Assembly: GCA_022316685.1 (NCBI GenBank)
Contig: JAKJHU010000036.1
Location: 6,118,036-6,182,035, forward strand
Length of the DNA stretch: 64,000 nt
Direction of reading: 5' to 3'
Source: Progne subis subis
Lineage: Eukaryota; Chordata; Aves; Passeriformes; Hirundinidae
Below are positions 34,684 through 46,480 of the stretch, in pieces. The notes below the pieces were generated by a model. The model did no database searches. It was given only the letters and a program-made list of their open reading frames with translations, and had not been told where the DNA came from. Position 1 is the stretch's first letter. Every line of letters begins with the position of its first letter. The translations under genes and the position numbers were made by a program.

Positions 34684-36449
34684 TTTGTTTGTTTTCTCTC
34701 TTCCACAGAGGCCACTTAAGTCCCCAGTGAGGCTGTCTAGGTGATGTGGATACTTGTATATCTTATCGCAAATTGAACAAATTAGACCATGATCTTTATG
34801 GAAAAGTGTCAAAAACCAAAATACAGCATATAACCCTTTGAAAATTGCTTTTCCTTTGTACCTGATCTATGGAAAAAAATAAGCTGAAAAGAAATATTAA
34901 ACAGAGATAACGTTGTTTTCAAAAACAGAGATAACACTGTTTTCAAAAACTTTTATTTATTTACCAATATATGTAATGCATGGATGAAAAAAAAAGGATG
35001 ATTACAAATGCATTTGTTCCATCCACTCATTTCCTCTTTATTCTAGTGCTTTTGGGGGAAAGCCCAGAACCAATATTTTAAACTTGTGAAGTCTTCAGCA
35101 TCTTATAAATAATGGTTTCTATAATAATTAATCTGTAGGAGAACAAATACATATTGACAGTTATCGTGTTTTCATTTCTTGATAAACGTAGGTATTCAAT
35201 GATCTCACAATGGATGTTACAACCAATAAACATGTTTATCACTTTTGAAAAAGCCAAACAAACTGAAAAGAATACCTTCAACAGAATAAAATTCATCTGT
35301 GACTATGCTTTATGTTTTCTAGGCAAAGAAATTTTTTCATCTACAGGGTTTGAAATTAAAGAGACTGTCAAATTACTTTTATTTTATTCATCTTTTTGTC
35401 TCTGTGTAATCATCCATGAGTGCTACTCAAAATGTAGCACTTTACTGATAAAGTTTTAGAAGAGTGGAGGTACAGATTTAAATATAGGAACTTTCTACCA
35501 ACGTGCTTTAAAATTTCCCCTATAAAGGCTTGAATAATATATATACATTTTATTTATGAAAGCATACAATATAAAATGAACCATTCAATATGTTGTATAA
35601 TTGAGGTATTAAAATAAGCTCCCAGGATTTCCAAGTTAACCATTCTCTCAGCAATGATATCTACTCCTTTCTGTGTACTCTTTCTGGGTTTTTGTTTTTT
35701 TTTTTTTGTAGCACATTTGAACAAAACCACCTCTTATAATATCAAACCTGTGCACAAATCCAATACACAGCCCCATACTAGCCACTGTGAAGAAAATTAA
35801 CATTACTGCAGCCAAAACCAGAACACCCAGGTATTTGCACAGTTAAGAACTTCAGAGGAAAGAAGAAATTGAACAACAAAAAAGCATTTACAATTATGTC
35901 GAGCGGTTTTGTTTGGCATCAGGGAAGGAAAAAACCAGACTGGAAGTTTGTTCTTAGAGTTCAGAGCAGGAAAAAATATTCAGAGGTTACAGTCAAATGG
36001 GATGACAATGAAGACTCCCAACATGGTGACTTACGGCAGCCTCTTATGTTTGTCTGTAGATGTCTATAGCCCTCACAGAAATCTACAGAAGGCTTTCTTC
36101 AGAAAGCTGTGGCAGCAGAAATTAACAAGTTCCCTCTGAGAAGGTATCTAGGCTGGCTGAACCCAATCCATGAGTCAGAAACAAGAGAAAGTCATGTATG
36201 ATTCCCATGTAATGGGAGTCTGTGGGAGATTAAGACATCCATCTGCTGATCAGATGTACACTTTTGGAAGGCTGTAAGTTTCCTTCTTACATGAGCCTCT
36301 TGTCCCACTGGCATGATTAAGGATGGCATCAGCTGGACCCATAGGATGTTACCGTAGTTTCCTGAGCCCTACAGTAAATCCTGACAGATTCAAAAAAACA
36401 ATGACACCTGAAAGACTGGATGCAAGATTTTGACTTTAACCAACCAACC
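32207..36449. other. AT-rich noncoding stretch
   Basis: No gene or defined element recognised over about 4.2 kb. A 36-bp T run is listed separately. Frames of up to 117 codons (34007-34360, minus) show no motif. Confidence 0.5.
34647..34682. repeat. Poly(T) run, 36 bp
   Basis: Uninterrupted T homopolymer followed by GTTTGTTTG. Confidence 0.9.
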
Positions 36450-36880
36450 AATCAACCTCCCAATGACTTTTCACATTCTTCCCCTTCTACGAAAGAAACA
36501 GTGAATTTCATTAACTTCTCCAGTGTGACTCCTTCCACAGGCTGCAGTGAAGTTTTATGAACCCTTCCAGTATAGGTTTCTTCCACAGGATAGTACTTCT
36601 GGAAGAAGCTACTGCAGCATGGGTTCCCTTTATGGTCACAAGTCCTTCCAGCAAACATAGTTCAGTGTGGGTTCCTCTCTGCATGGGTTCACAGGTCATG
36701 CATGCTTAGTCTCTTACTTCCTACATGGTCTTCCCATGGAATCACAGCCATCTTTGGGCATCTCCCTGATTCAGTGAGGGGTCCTTCCTGGGATGCAAAT
36801 GAATCTCTGCTCTACCACAAACCTCTTGAACTATGAGCAGACAGCCTGCCTCACCATGGTCTTATCAGGGGCTGATCTGA
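36450..36880. mobile_element. Degenerate LTR-like fragment
   Basis: Phrases such as CTGCCTCACCATGGTCT, TTCCACAGGCTGCAG and GAATCTCTGCTC recall the body of the ERVL-like LTR at 51703-52783 (around 52410-52480). Order and ends are unclear, so this is a low-confidence old fragment. Confidence 0.35.
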
Positions 36881-36889
36881 AAAAAATGG

Positions 36890-36990
36890 TCATCTGAAGA
36901 AATTCCTGAGGGCTGGAAAAAGGCAAGTATTGCACCCATCTTTAGCCAAATAAAAAGAAGTTCCAAGGAACAGCAGACCAATGAACAAAT
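36890..36990 (+). mobile_element. Short CR1 ORF2 fragment
   Basis: Reads like the CR1 reverse-transcriptase segment containing TGGAAAAAGGCAA...TTGCACCCATCTT and GGAACAGCAGACCA. It is heavily decayed. Confidence 0.5.
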
Positions 36991-37806
36991 CTTTTGAAAG
37001 ACAAATGCAGAAAGGACAATGTCAGTACGCTAAGGACCACTGAGCTCTGAACGGCCTTCAACGCCCCTGCTCAGGCAGCCCCTGCTACAAGATACCTGTG
37101 CTTAGCCCCACCTCTGGCCCCATCCCAAGTCCCATCTTCTCAACTTTTTCTCTGCTGGATCCAGACACAACTATTTAGGGTGCATTATCTGACCTTAGAG
37201 TTACTAAAAAAAGTTACTATCGCAAACTCATACTCAAGACAGACTGATAGAGTGTATTATTCAAATAGTGCAGTGTAACAAATTTTGTTATAAACTACCA
37301 GAATGTTAAACAGTTTTAGGAATACAGTAACCCAAAACTGCAAGTGTCTAATATGTTATGAATTGCACAGAATATTTTGTTTTATATTTCTTATTATGGG
37401 GTATAAACCACTGCATATATAGTTTGTCACACAGTTGATTAGCTGTCAAATGAGCCTTTAGAGAGGCTGCAGTACTTCTAGCATATTTACTTGCAGAAGG
37501 CAAATGTTAATTTACATGATTGATGAACTTGCTGAACATTTTTAAACCTACAACTGGAGATTTTGGAATGCTTCTTCTAAATTGTGTACTTTCCAGTGAT
37601 TCAAAATAACTTTCAATAAAAGGTTAACCTTATTAATTGCCAGAGTTCAGTAAGTTCTATTTGTTGTGACACTGCCTTTTAAGGAATCTGTGATTACTTA
37701 GCCATTCCAAATCAATGGATTACTGTCCTAGAGTACCAACAGGACTCCTATGCTCTAGTTTTTCCTGTCTTATATAACGGCCAGACCTTCTGTTAGAATC
37801 ACTTCA
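36991..37806. other. AT-rich noncoding stretch
   Basis: No gene or element recognised. Confidence 0.5.
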
Positions 37807-38194
37807 TGTTACCCTGGTTTTTCTGAGTTTTTTTTATTAGCCTTTTGAATTCATAAATGGAGTCAGATCTTTTAGTTACTGTAGAATATTAGAGCAGTTT
37901 TCTACCTTTCCCACAGATGTAACATAAACAAATCCTTTGTTTTTCATTCTCTGTCCTTTGCATATTTCTAACCTGAAAACAATTGTAACTGACAATTGGT
38001 CTGGCCACTGAGGCTGAGGGGTAGAAACCCCAAAAAGCCAATCTTCTGCTAGACCCAGAAATGTATAAAAAGTAAAAATAAACAAAGGGGTCCTCTTCCT
38101 CCTCTCTCCGCTCTCTCAGCAGTGAGCTGGGATCGGAAGGACCTCTTTGCAAAAATATCTTGTCTGCGTGACTGCTTTGTGTGTCTCGGTGACA
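37807..38194 (+). mobile_element. 388-bp solo LTR
   Basis: Runs from TGTTACCCTGG to TCTCGGTGACA, with flanks ACTTCA (37801-37806) and ACTTCG (38195-38200). It aligns along its length by eye with the 22437 copy, including TATAAAAAGTA and AAATAAACA near 38060-38085. Confidence 0.92.
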
Positions 38195-38206
38195 ACTTCG
38201 TTGTGA

Positions 38207-38335
38207 TAATAACATAGAAGCATGGAAAGGCTTGGGCTGGAAGGGACTTTAAGATTATATAGTTCCAACTCCAAGGCCATGAGAAGGGATTGCCACCCAC
38301 TACACTGGGTTTCTGAGGACCCCATACAAACTTGA
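38207..38335 (-). mobile_element. CR1 3' end fragment
   Basis: The plus strand reads CATGGAAAGGCTTGGGCTGG, GGACTTTAAGATTATATAGT and TCCAACTCC, the reverse of the CR1 3' terminus. It is separated from the LTR at 37807-38194 by only about 12 bp. Confidence 0.75.
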
Positions 38336-38832
38336 ATAGATATCATGTTGCTTTTGTGCACATACAAATTTAATTAAGGAAAGAACAAATGTTCCTTACC
38401 TAAGACTACTTTATCTCCCAGTGCAGCAAGAATATATGAAATTTAAATAAATTATTCTACTTGTTTTTAGAGCAAGATCCAATCTTATTTGCTAAAATAG
38501 ATTAATAAAAGACATTTCATTTTTAAAGTAAATTTTTCTGAGCCTTATGCAAAACTCTGAACAATCTTATTTCCTGCAATCTTCACTGGAATCACAGTAT
38601 ATGGATTCTGCAGGAACTTAGAGGATCAGATACCGTATAAACTAAAGTGATTAACTTTGGAATCTAGATTTTATTGAAAAATTTCAGTAGATAAAGTGTG
38701 TTTAATCTGTTCAACTGTAATTATTTACCTAACTGTTGATGGTAACATTAACTTCATTCAGTTCAGGATTAAACATCCTAAGTCTGCTAATTAATAACAA
38801 AATATAATCATATATACAAGCTGGGGTCAAGA
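38336..38832. other. Noncoding stretch between CR1 copies
   Basis: AT-rich; nothing recognised. Confidence 0.5.
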
Positions 38833-39546
38833 CATCACAGAATTATCGAAACATAGAGTGGTTTGGATTGGAAGAGACCATAAAATCACCTAGTTCCAGC
38901 CCCCTGCTATGAGCAGGGACACTTCCCACTAGACCAGGTTGTTCAATGCCCCATCCAATCAGGCCTTGAACACCTCCAGGGGTGGGACAACCACACCTTC
39001 TCTGGGCAACTTATTCAAGTGTGCCATCACAATAAAAAAATTCTTCCTTATATCTAATCTAAATTTCCCTCTTTCAGTTTGAACCCATCTCACTAGAGGT
39101 CCTAATTAAGAGTCCCTCTCCAACTTCCTTGCAGGCCCTCTTCAGATACTGGAAGGTTGCTATGAGATCTCCACACAACCTTCTCTTCTACAGGCTGAAC
39201 AGGCCCAACTTTTTCAGCCTGCTCAAGGTACTCTGGTCCCCTTAGCAACTTCATGGCACTGCTCTGGGTTAGATCCTACAGTTCCATGTCCTTCTTACAT
39301 TGGGAACACCAGAACTGCACATTGTACTGTGCACAGTATTGTTCATAGTACTCCAGGTGGGGTTTCAAGGGAGAAGAGTAGAAGGGCAGGATCACTTCCT
39401 CTGACCTGCTGGTCATATTTCTTGATGCATCCCAGAATAGAGGTGGCTTTCTGGGCACACTGATGGAGGCTCATGTTGAGTTTTCCATCAACCATGACCC
39501 CCAAGTCCTTCTCTGCAGTGCTGCTCTCAAATCTTTCTCTGCCTAG
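38833..39546 (-). mobile_element. CR1 LINE 3' portion
   Basis: On the plus strand it starts with the reversed CR1 3' end (TCACAGAATTATCG, TTGGATTGGAAGAGACC, CTAGTTCCAGCCCCC). It continues through CACCTCCAGGGGTGGGACAA and ACAGGCTGAACAGGCCCAAC to CCAAGTCCTTCTCTGC. It is 5'-truncated with no intact ORF2. Confidence 0.93.
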
Positions 39547-41563
39547 CTAATAGATATTGAGAATATGGAAATAATCAGGAAATAACATCTGAAAATGAAG
39601 AATGGAATGGAGTAAGCTGTAAGCTTTCTATTCAGTTTAGTGATCCTAATGTACATTAAAACTCCATACAGCCTTGATACAATATTAAGATTAAAATCAT
39701 GTGATAAAATATAGTACATTCTGTCATGGTTAATACATTTATCATATGTCATTTATAAGAATAAAGTAGAAAATAAAATGAGAAAAATAAGTTAGGTGAT
39801 GAACTACATATCTTAGTAGATACCTTGCATAGCTAGGGACAGGAAAGAATTTTGAAAAGTCTTGCAAGAAGACTGGCATAAAAGACTAATTTTCAAAGCA
39901 GTTATATAATTAATTGGAGCTTTTGCTTCTGTAATAAAGAGTATGTTTGTTCAAGGTTCTCTCCGATTTGAAGAGGAAAGAAGAGACAGAACTTTGTGCC
40001 CTCTTTTTGTCCTTTGTCTTTGAACTTGTAAGCAGCTTAAACCAGCAAGGTATTTCAGTTTTCATTTGTGTAACAGTGTAGTTTTAGGTTCATAGAGAAT
40101 AATAAACAGGAATTGTATGTAAAAGTGCATCCAGTGCTCTGTATCAGTGCTGGTTTTAGCTGGGGTGGAATTTTATTCACTGTAGCTAGTATGTGGGCGT
40201 GTTCTGGATTTCTGCTGGAAAGAGTATTGATATTCTTCTACAATTATAAATCCTGAAACAAAATATAAGGTATGAAAAGAGTAGACTAAGAATGATCACA
40301 TGATTTCTTATTACAAATTCTCCCACCATAATATTTCCAAGGTGTTTTAAAATACAAGTCTGGACATCCTAATTCTGATATTTATATATGGGTCTGAATT
40401 TAAAGACAAGGAAGACTGCATTAATTCAAATGGTACTACCTGTTAAACATAATCTTAGATATTCATTAGACACTTTTAACTGTAAATCAGCAATTTTTTT
40501 TAATCTTGTGTGCACTGGCAACACCTGAAAGCTTACATTCTGGGACACAGACAAATAAATCAATAAAGCAATAACTGTCAACCAAACCAAGAATATAATC
40601 AGTGTCTGACAAAAACCTTTTTATTAAAATAAACCTCAGAAATTAAAGAATTTAACCTGTTTGTTTGTTTGTTTGTTTGTTATTGACTTAACTGCAGTTG
40701 AAATCACTAGCACAGTATACAAAATATGGAAGTTAAACAGCAAAACCCATATAAAACAAAAGGAAACTGAAAAACATTTTCCTTCAGCTTTAGTATCTTA
40801 CCATGGCTGGAAATCACAAGGGTAACAGAAGAATGAGCACACTGAAAGTAAAAGAAGAGCAAAGTTATCACTATCGCTATTTACTGGTGCCAAGATATGG
40901 TTAAGGCATGGAAAAAGAACCATATCAAACACAAAATATGGTAGTAGTTCCACTTTAATGATACCAAGCTTTAAAGGTGAGAAAAATAGCAGAAAAAACA
41001 CAGGTCTGTTTGTGTTTTGATTGTTTGAAATTGCATAACTTGTTCAGAAAAGCATCTTAGTTCAAAAGAGTGTTCTAACAATGGTTGGTTTTGTTTTTTT
41101 TTTTTCCAAAATGTGGATATGGAGTGCTCCTGAGGACATATGTGAGGCTAATAATATGTGGACACATGAAAGAAATACATTATTTTTGCCTTAGTAAGTA
41201 CATTATAAATGTAAACATTTAAATTATAATAATTAATGTATGTAATGCATGTAATGTTCTGTTTATAAAGATCATTCCTGATGATTGTGCAATATCAAAA
41301 TAGATACAACAGAAGAATATGTGTCATAGGAACACATCGCTCTTAGCAGCATTGATTTGTTCAGACACAAACCTTTCATTGTTTTTGTCACAAAATTAAT
41401 TTAACATAATATACCAAGACCAGAAAATGGGCCCATGCTCTGACATGTGATTGTCTATATCATTTAGGCTAACAGGGGTGATGACTTCCACTCAGACATG
41501 GAAGATCCTCCCAGACAATGCCTGAACAATTTAAATCATTAAAGGTTGGGGAAAATGTCCTAT
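39547..41563. other. AT-rich noncoding stretch
   Basis: No gene recognised. It includes a GTTT tetranucleotide run at about 40658-40680. Confidence 0.5.
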
Positions 41564-42840
41564 TGTGGTGATCCTTGGGCACTCCAGAGAGCATAATTCA
41601 CTCCCTTGGAAAGGAGTGGCTCCCATTTGGAAAGTCCCCTTGAGAGATTTCCTTAGCTCAAGGTGAGCAAAAGTCCTTCAGCCTATGTACAGCCCCCTAG
41701 GCTGCCTCAGTTCGCAGAAACTCTTCTTTGGGAAGTCCTTTTGACAGTTTTTCCCTGTGGCTCAAAGTGAGAAAAAACACTTCAACCCATGAGCTTTGCA
41801 GCTCTATGTTAATGTTTTATACCCCATTGGTTAGTCCCCTTGTTCCTGGTTTTTACCCCTCCTGATTGGTTCTTTTTGGATCCTTCTTCTGATTGGTCCC
41901 TTTCCCATTTCCTTTCCTGTGGTGGTGCAGAACTCTTTTATTAGGTTTTTGTAAGAAGTTTATGTTATGGTTCATTTCACTGTATCCCCAATTCTATATC
42001 CCTTTTGTGTTGTCTGTATAATAAGGTGTTTTGTATCAATCACCCACCCCTCACATGACTTGTAACATCCCCTCTGCCCCCCCTCACTCTGGGGCAGCCT
42101 GTCTATCACTCCAGGGGTCCCTCCCAGATTGCGAAACCTCAGGGAGAGGGCTTTGGGTGAATGGGTAGCCTGGGGGGAATTCTTTTCCTCTGGAGGTGGT
42201 TGGTCCAAGGCTTGGGGGTGGGCACACCTTGTTACTCCTGGATCCCCTGATTTGTTGTCTTGCTGTATCCTACCTGGAACCCCTCCCCCGCTTATAAGGT
42301 GGAGGAGGGAGATTCAAACTCTTTCAGCCTCTCAGCTCGGAGCTCTCAGCTCGGAGCTCAGCTCTCTGCTCCTGAGCTCTTCAGCTAATAAACATCTTTT
42401 AACCTGCTAAGCTGAGAGCCAGCCTTTTCTCTTCTTCTGCCATTGCTGTCATGACACTATTGGTTCAGCTGCCACCGAGAAGCCGACCAGCAGGTAAATA
42501 GCCTGCGTGTCCATCCAAACTGGGAACATTCTGTGGCTGTGTTGACCAGAGCTAGCTGGAGGTCGTCTCCCGCCCGGAGCGGGGACAGAACCAGACACAC
42601 TTTCCCCATTGGCCAAGTTATGAAACTCTTCCCCTGCTGTGGAAGATTAGGGACAGGCAATCAGAAGATATCGCGTTGTACGGGCAGACAGAACCTCTCC
42701 CTCAAGAGTTAGTTGTTTACTCCCCTTGATAAGCTAAGCAACACCTAGTTTGTAATGTAAGCAGACGGAAGTGATGCAGTGAACAGAAGTTTTATAACCC
42801 CATGTAACTAGTTAATAAATGTCATTTGCCATCCACCACA
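41564..42840 (+). mobile_element. Older LTR, interrupted by a younger solo LTR
   Basis: The ends TGTGGTG (41564) and CACCACA (42840) are a perfect 7-bp inverted pair. AATAAA lies near 42813 about 27 bp before the end, after a TATA-like TTTTATAACC. Removing the nested LTR at 41918-42599 and one duplication copy leaves about 589 bp. A candidate primer binding site follows immediately, so this is probably a 5' LTR with part of its internal region and not a solo copy. Confidence 0.65.
41918..42599 (+). mobile_element. 682-bp solo LTR with perfect 6-bp duplication
   Basis: Runs from TGTGGTGGTGCAG to CCAGACACA, flanked by CTTTCC at 41912-41917 and 42600-42605. It has CTTATAAGG near 42291 and AATAAA at 42387-42392. 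The R region holds repeated AGCTCGGAGCTC-type units. It is the best-preserved copy of the subfamily that also includes 7990 and 49215. Confidence 0.94.
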
Positions 42841-43400
42841 TTGGTGTCAGTGAGCTCATGGCCCGAGCAGCCTGGGAGTGGCTGCCGTGTCATTCCTGAA
42901 CCAGGCCGCTACGCCTCAGCAGAGGCAGCACCCTGGGTAGCCTATATAATCCCTCTCCCACAGTAGCTTTTGGCTCTTCTCTTCTCCGGACCTTGTGGAA
43001 CAAGGAAGATCTCCTGGAGACTGGGAAGACTCCATCTCACTGATTTTACTCTGGTGTCACCTGGGGGGGCAAACGCAGCTCTTCTGCTTAGGCAGCCACA
43101 CAAAGGGAAAATAGCTCTGCACTTAAGAGTGCACCAGAGCTGATCACTCTGTACCTGAGAGTGCATAAAGAGTAAATCACTCTCCGCCTGAGAGTGTCTG
43201 TGCCTCCATCAATCTAGGTGTCTTTTTAAAGATGCTTCTAGCAAGGAAAGGGGCAGCACCTTCACCACTGGACCAAGACTGCGACATCCCATAAACAAAA
43301 TTGACTTGGTTTGGGGAAGAAAAGCACCATATATTTGTGGGTTGCATCATGACATTCACTTGCAGGGTCAGTCGACCTCAAAGGGGACCCACAGGGAAAG
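42841..43400 (+). mobile_element. ERV leader or internal remnant after the older LTR
   Basis: Starts with TTGGTGTCAGTGAGC directly after the LTR end, which resembles a leucine-type primer binding site. It is GC-richer than the surroundings and contains three short hairpin units. No retroviral protein frame is seen. The right limit is a guess. Confidence 0.4.
43119..43196 (+). repeat. Three successive short hairpin units
   Basis: The first is GCACT-TAAG-AGTGC (43119-43132). The second and third are CACTCT-GTACCTG-AGAGTG (43145-43163) and CACTCT-CCGCCTG-AGAGTG (43178-43196). The last two are near-copies of each other with perfect 6-bp stems. Confidence 0.75.
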
Positions 43401-45504
43401 AATTGTATTGAATTGTCTAGTACTACACGTACTCCGGAAAGTATGATAAATCAACATGTCTATACTCAAGAAAGCTATAAATAGCTTATTCTTTTTTTAG
43501 CTTAGTTACCCAACCATAAAGAAAGAAGGGAGCATCAACTTTCTCTGTGATGATGTCTAGAGGATACATACATTAAAGAATTTAGGCTGTACCAGTCAGT
43601 TGCTGATACTGTCAGTAATATGAACGCAGAACAAAGACTTCAGTGTCCCTGTACTCTAATTCTTACTCATATTGCAGAGTACTGTAGCAATTCAATATTC
43701 ATTACTTCTGTCCTGTGACTGAGGGCTAGAAAATTACTTCCTCATACAAAGAATAAGCAAATCTTATGATTAAGTAAAGCATATATTTCTCACTATTCTA
43801 CTACAAAGCTATATATGACATTTTTTTTCATATTTTTACAATTTCCTAAATTCTGGGATTATACTTTAGCATTCAGAAAGAGTGTGATATGGAACCACCA
43901 GCCAGTCAGAAATAAGTCACTAGTATTGTGTAGTTGAGTTTGGGTCAAACCACTGCAATTTCTTTTCTCTATGATCATTTAATGCCTTTCCTTACTTGGA
44001 AGAAAAAATTCTTTCTATGTGATGTGACGATGATCAGAAAAGCCTGAGATTTTGCTAATAAATTTCTCATACCATCCTCTAAAAATTTCATAGAAGCAGC
44101 AATTAAGTCTTAATAAGCACACTGTTTTGAGATTAAATGAATTGTCCTTAAATGTAATTCAAGTTTTGCAATAATTTATTCCTCAAAATTGAAGATTAAT
44201 CAATTTTACTATTGTGGTTTTGTTTGATTATTTTTTCTTCTTTTGAGTGCAAAAGTAATTATAGGTATAAATGTTAATTTTTTATGCCAAAAAAAATAAT
44301 CTTTTGTCCATTTTAAAATATTGATTACACATGCTTTCATCTCAGCTATACAACATACAGCAACAAATTTTCTTTGACTTCAATGAAAATAAGATCAGAT
44401 CTACATCACTTTTTCATGTATGACTTTCATATTTCTATTAGATCACGTGATGAAAAACTTGTCTGAATACTCACAAAGTAGCACGCAGATAAAATGAGTG
44501 GTGGGGAAAATCCATGGAATAGTCTGTCTCAGCTCCATCTAGACCCATCCCAGGAGCCACCAAACCATCAAAGGGCCATCTCCACAAGCTCAGAGGAGCA
44601 AAGAGCCCAGAGGCAAGTAAGAGTGCAAATAAATGACTGGGATGAATGGACTGCTCCTCACAGGGCTTCTCCAGGACACTCTTGGAGTCTCCAGGTGTGA
44701 GTCCATTGAAGTGACTGGCTTAGGAGGGTGGGAATAGTACCAGAGATTTCTCTTTTTGTGTTCATGGCAGTCTGTGCCAGAATGTTTAGTTCTCAAGCCT
44801 GAGGTATTTATTCTGTTTTGTTGAGATGATTCTGGATTAACCCATATTTCACTATGCTAACTTTAGGTTTTTAGCAATTTTTATTTTAATTTGTGATTTA
44901 GGGATGTGCTGGAGGAAAATGCAAAGACAGCCATATACTTGTAAATGATAATTGCAATCTCTACTGTGTATACGATCATATAATATAATGTGGTAAGAAG
45001 AAGATGGTAACCATATGCAGATATTTTACTTAAAAGTGCATGTGGAAAGTTGACTTTGGCTGACTTGAAAGCCAATCTAGCTGCTATCTCATGCCTTCTT
45101 CTCTCTTCTTCAGGGCTTGGTGAGAAAATATGATTTTAAAACCTACTGGGTCAAGAAAAAGACAAGAAAATAACCACAACCATCACAGCAAGAGACCTGA
45201 CTGGGAAAAGTTTTTATTGCTTCTTAAGTATGTACAAGTAAGAATCAAATTCAAAGGAATTCAGCTATTCAGATGTACAGGGGAGCCCATGGCCTCTTCT
45301 CACAGACGACATTCCCAAAGCCCTCACCTCCTCAAGCTTTGTCATGTAAACCAAGAGTAGTGCATCGACTGGGGAATTAGATCTTTCTCCTATGTGCTCT
45401 GGGTAGAGGTAATCTCAGAAGGCAACAACTGATCTATTTATTCTAGAGTAGGGTGTGCTGCCTATAAGTATCTCTGAAGGGACATTGATTTTTTTTCTCG
45501 TGCC
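43401..45504. other. AT-rich noncoding stretch
   Basis: No gene recognised. A GC-richer block at about 44490-44705 has an open frame of 68 codons without motifs; its origin is unclear. Confidence 0.45.
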
Positions 45505-46216
45505 CATTTGTGGAGGCTGATAGGCCAAATTATAAGATAGCAGCCGTGGTCCCCTGGAGAGTAGACAGCCCTTAGCCTCAAGTGCACCGCACTCCCCCTG
45601 AGGGAGTAACCGTCACTGATATCTTCCTAAGTTATGGTGAGCAAAAGTCTTACTCCTTGTGCGCTTTGCTGTTCCTTTGTTAATCCGTTGTACCGCATTG
45701 GCCCTTCCCCCTTGCTCTGCCCCTGAGCCCTCAGATGATTTTCCCTGATGTTCTACCCCACCCCTTGCCTTTCCCATATAAACCCCTACTCCCTCTGACT
45801 CTCCAGCTCTTTGTCCCTGGACTCCAAAGAAGAAGAAGCTGAATACCTCCTGCAGAACTCCATACAAAGGCTCCTTCTCTTCCTTCAGCATCGTCTCAAA
45901 GAGCTGATTTCGTTGAAGAGCTTGAAATCACTCAGTCTCACCCTGAAGAGCTGATTTCTCTGAAGAACTCGAAATCACTCAGCAGCATTGGACGTGCCTA
46001 TACCTCTGGGACCTCCTTCTAAGGACACTTCTCCAGGAAAATCACAGCACTCTGACAACTACTGTCTGCCACGATACCCATGGATACTTCCACCCAACCA
46101 TTTCTGTCCATGTCCTTTATATCTGTTGGGGGAGACATGACGTGTCTGGATAGAGAAAATACCCACAAATTTGTTGAACACATATCTTTTGACAGGCATT
46201 CCTTTGTGAACTCCAT
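45505..46216 (+). mobile_element. Possible LTR/ERV fragment
   Basis: GC-rich compared with both flanks, with a TATA-like CCCATATAAACCCC near 45774 and a downstream tandem repeat. The phrase GGTGAGCAAAAGTC also occurs in the older LTR near 41663. Ends and target duplication are not visible. Confidence 0.35.
45897..45980 (+). repeat. Two-copy tandem repeat, about 47-bp unit
   Basis: Two near-copies each read AAGAGCTGATTTC, then GAAGA(G/A)CT(T/C)GAAATCACTCAG, starting at about 45897 and 45944. Confidence 0.75.
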
Positions 46217-46318
46217 CCCTCTTTTACATACACAGAAGACAGGTATGTAACTCCATGAATGACTATTTCTTTTTCAATGGAAAAAAATTACAGTTTCCTG
46301 CATGTACAGATAAGGTTC

Positions 46319-46480
46319 TTTTTTTTTTTTTTCTTTTCTTTTCTTTTCTTTTCTTTTCTTTTCTTTTCTTTTCTTTTCTTTTCTTTTCTTTTCTTTTCTT
46401 TTCTTTTCTTTTCTTTTCTTTTCTTTTCTTTTCTTTTCTTTTCTTTTCTTTTCTTTTCTTTTCTTTTCTTTTCTTTTCTC
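46319..46480 (+). repeat. (TTTTC)n microsatellite, about 150 bp
   Basis: A T run leads into an almost perfect TTTTC pentanucleotide array of about 30 units. Long open frames across it on both strands are artefacts of the repeat. Confidence 0.97.

Noticed and set aside
43119..43196. CRISPR-like array of short repeats
   Set aside because: Only three imperfect hairpin units, no spacers, and a vertebrate context.
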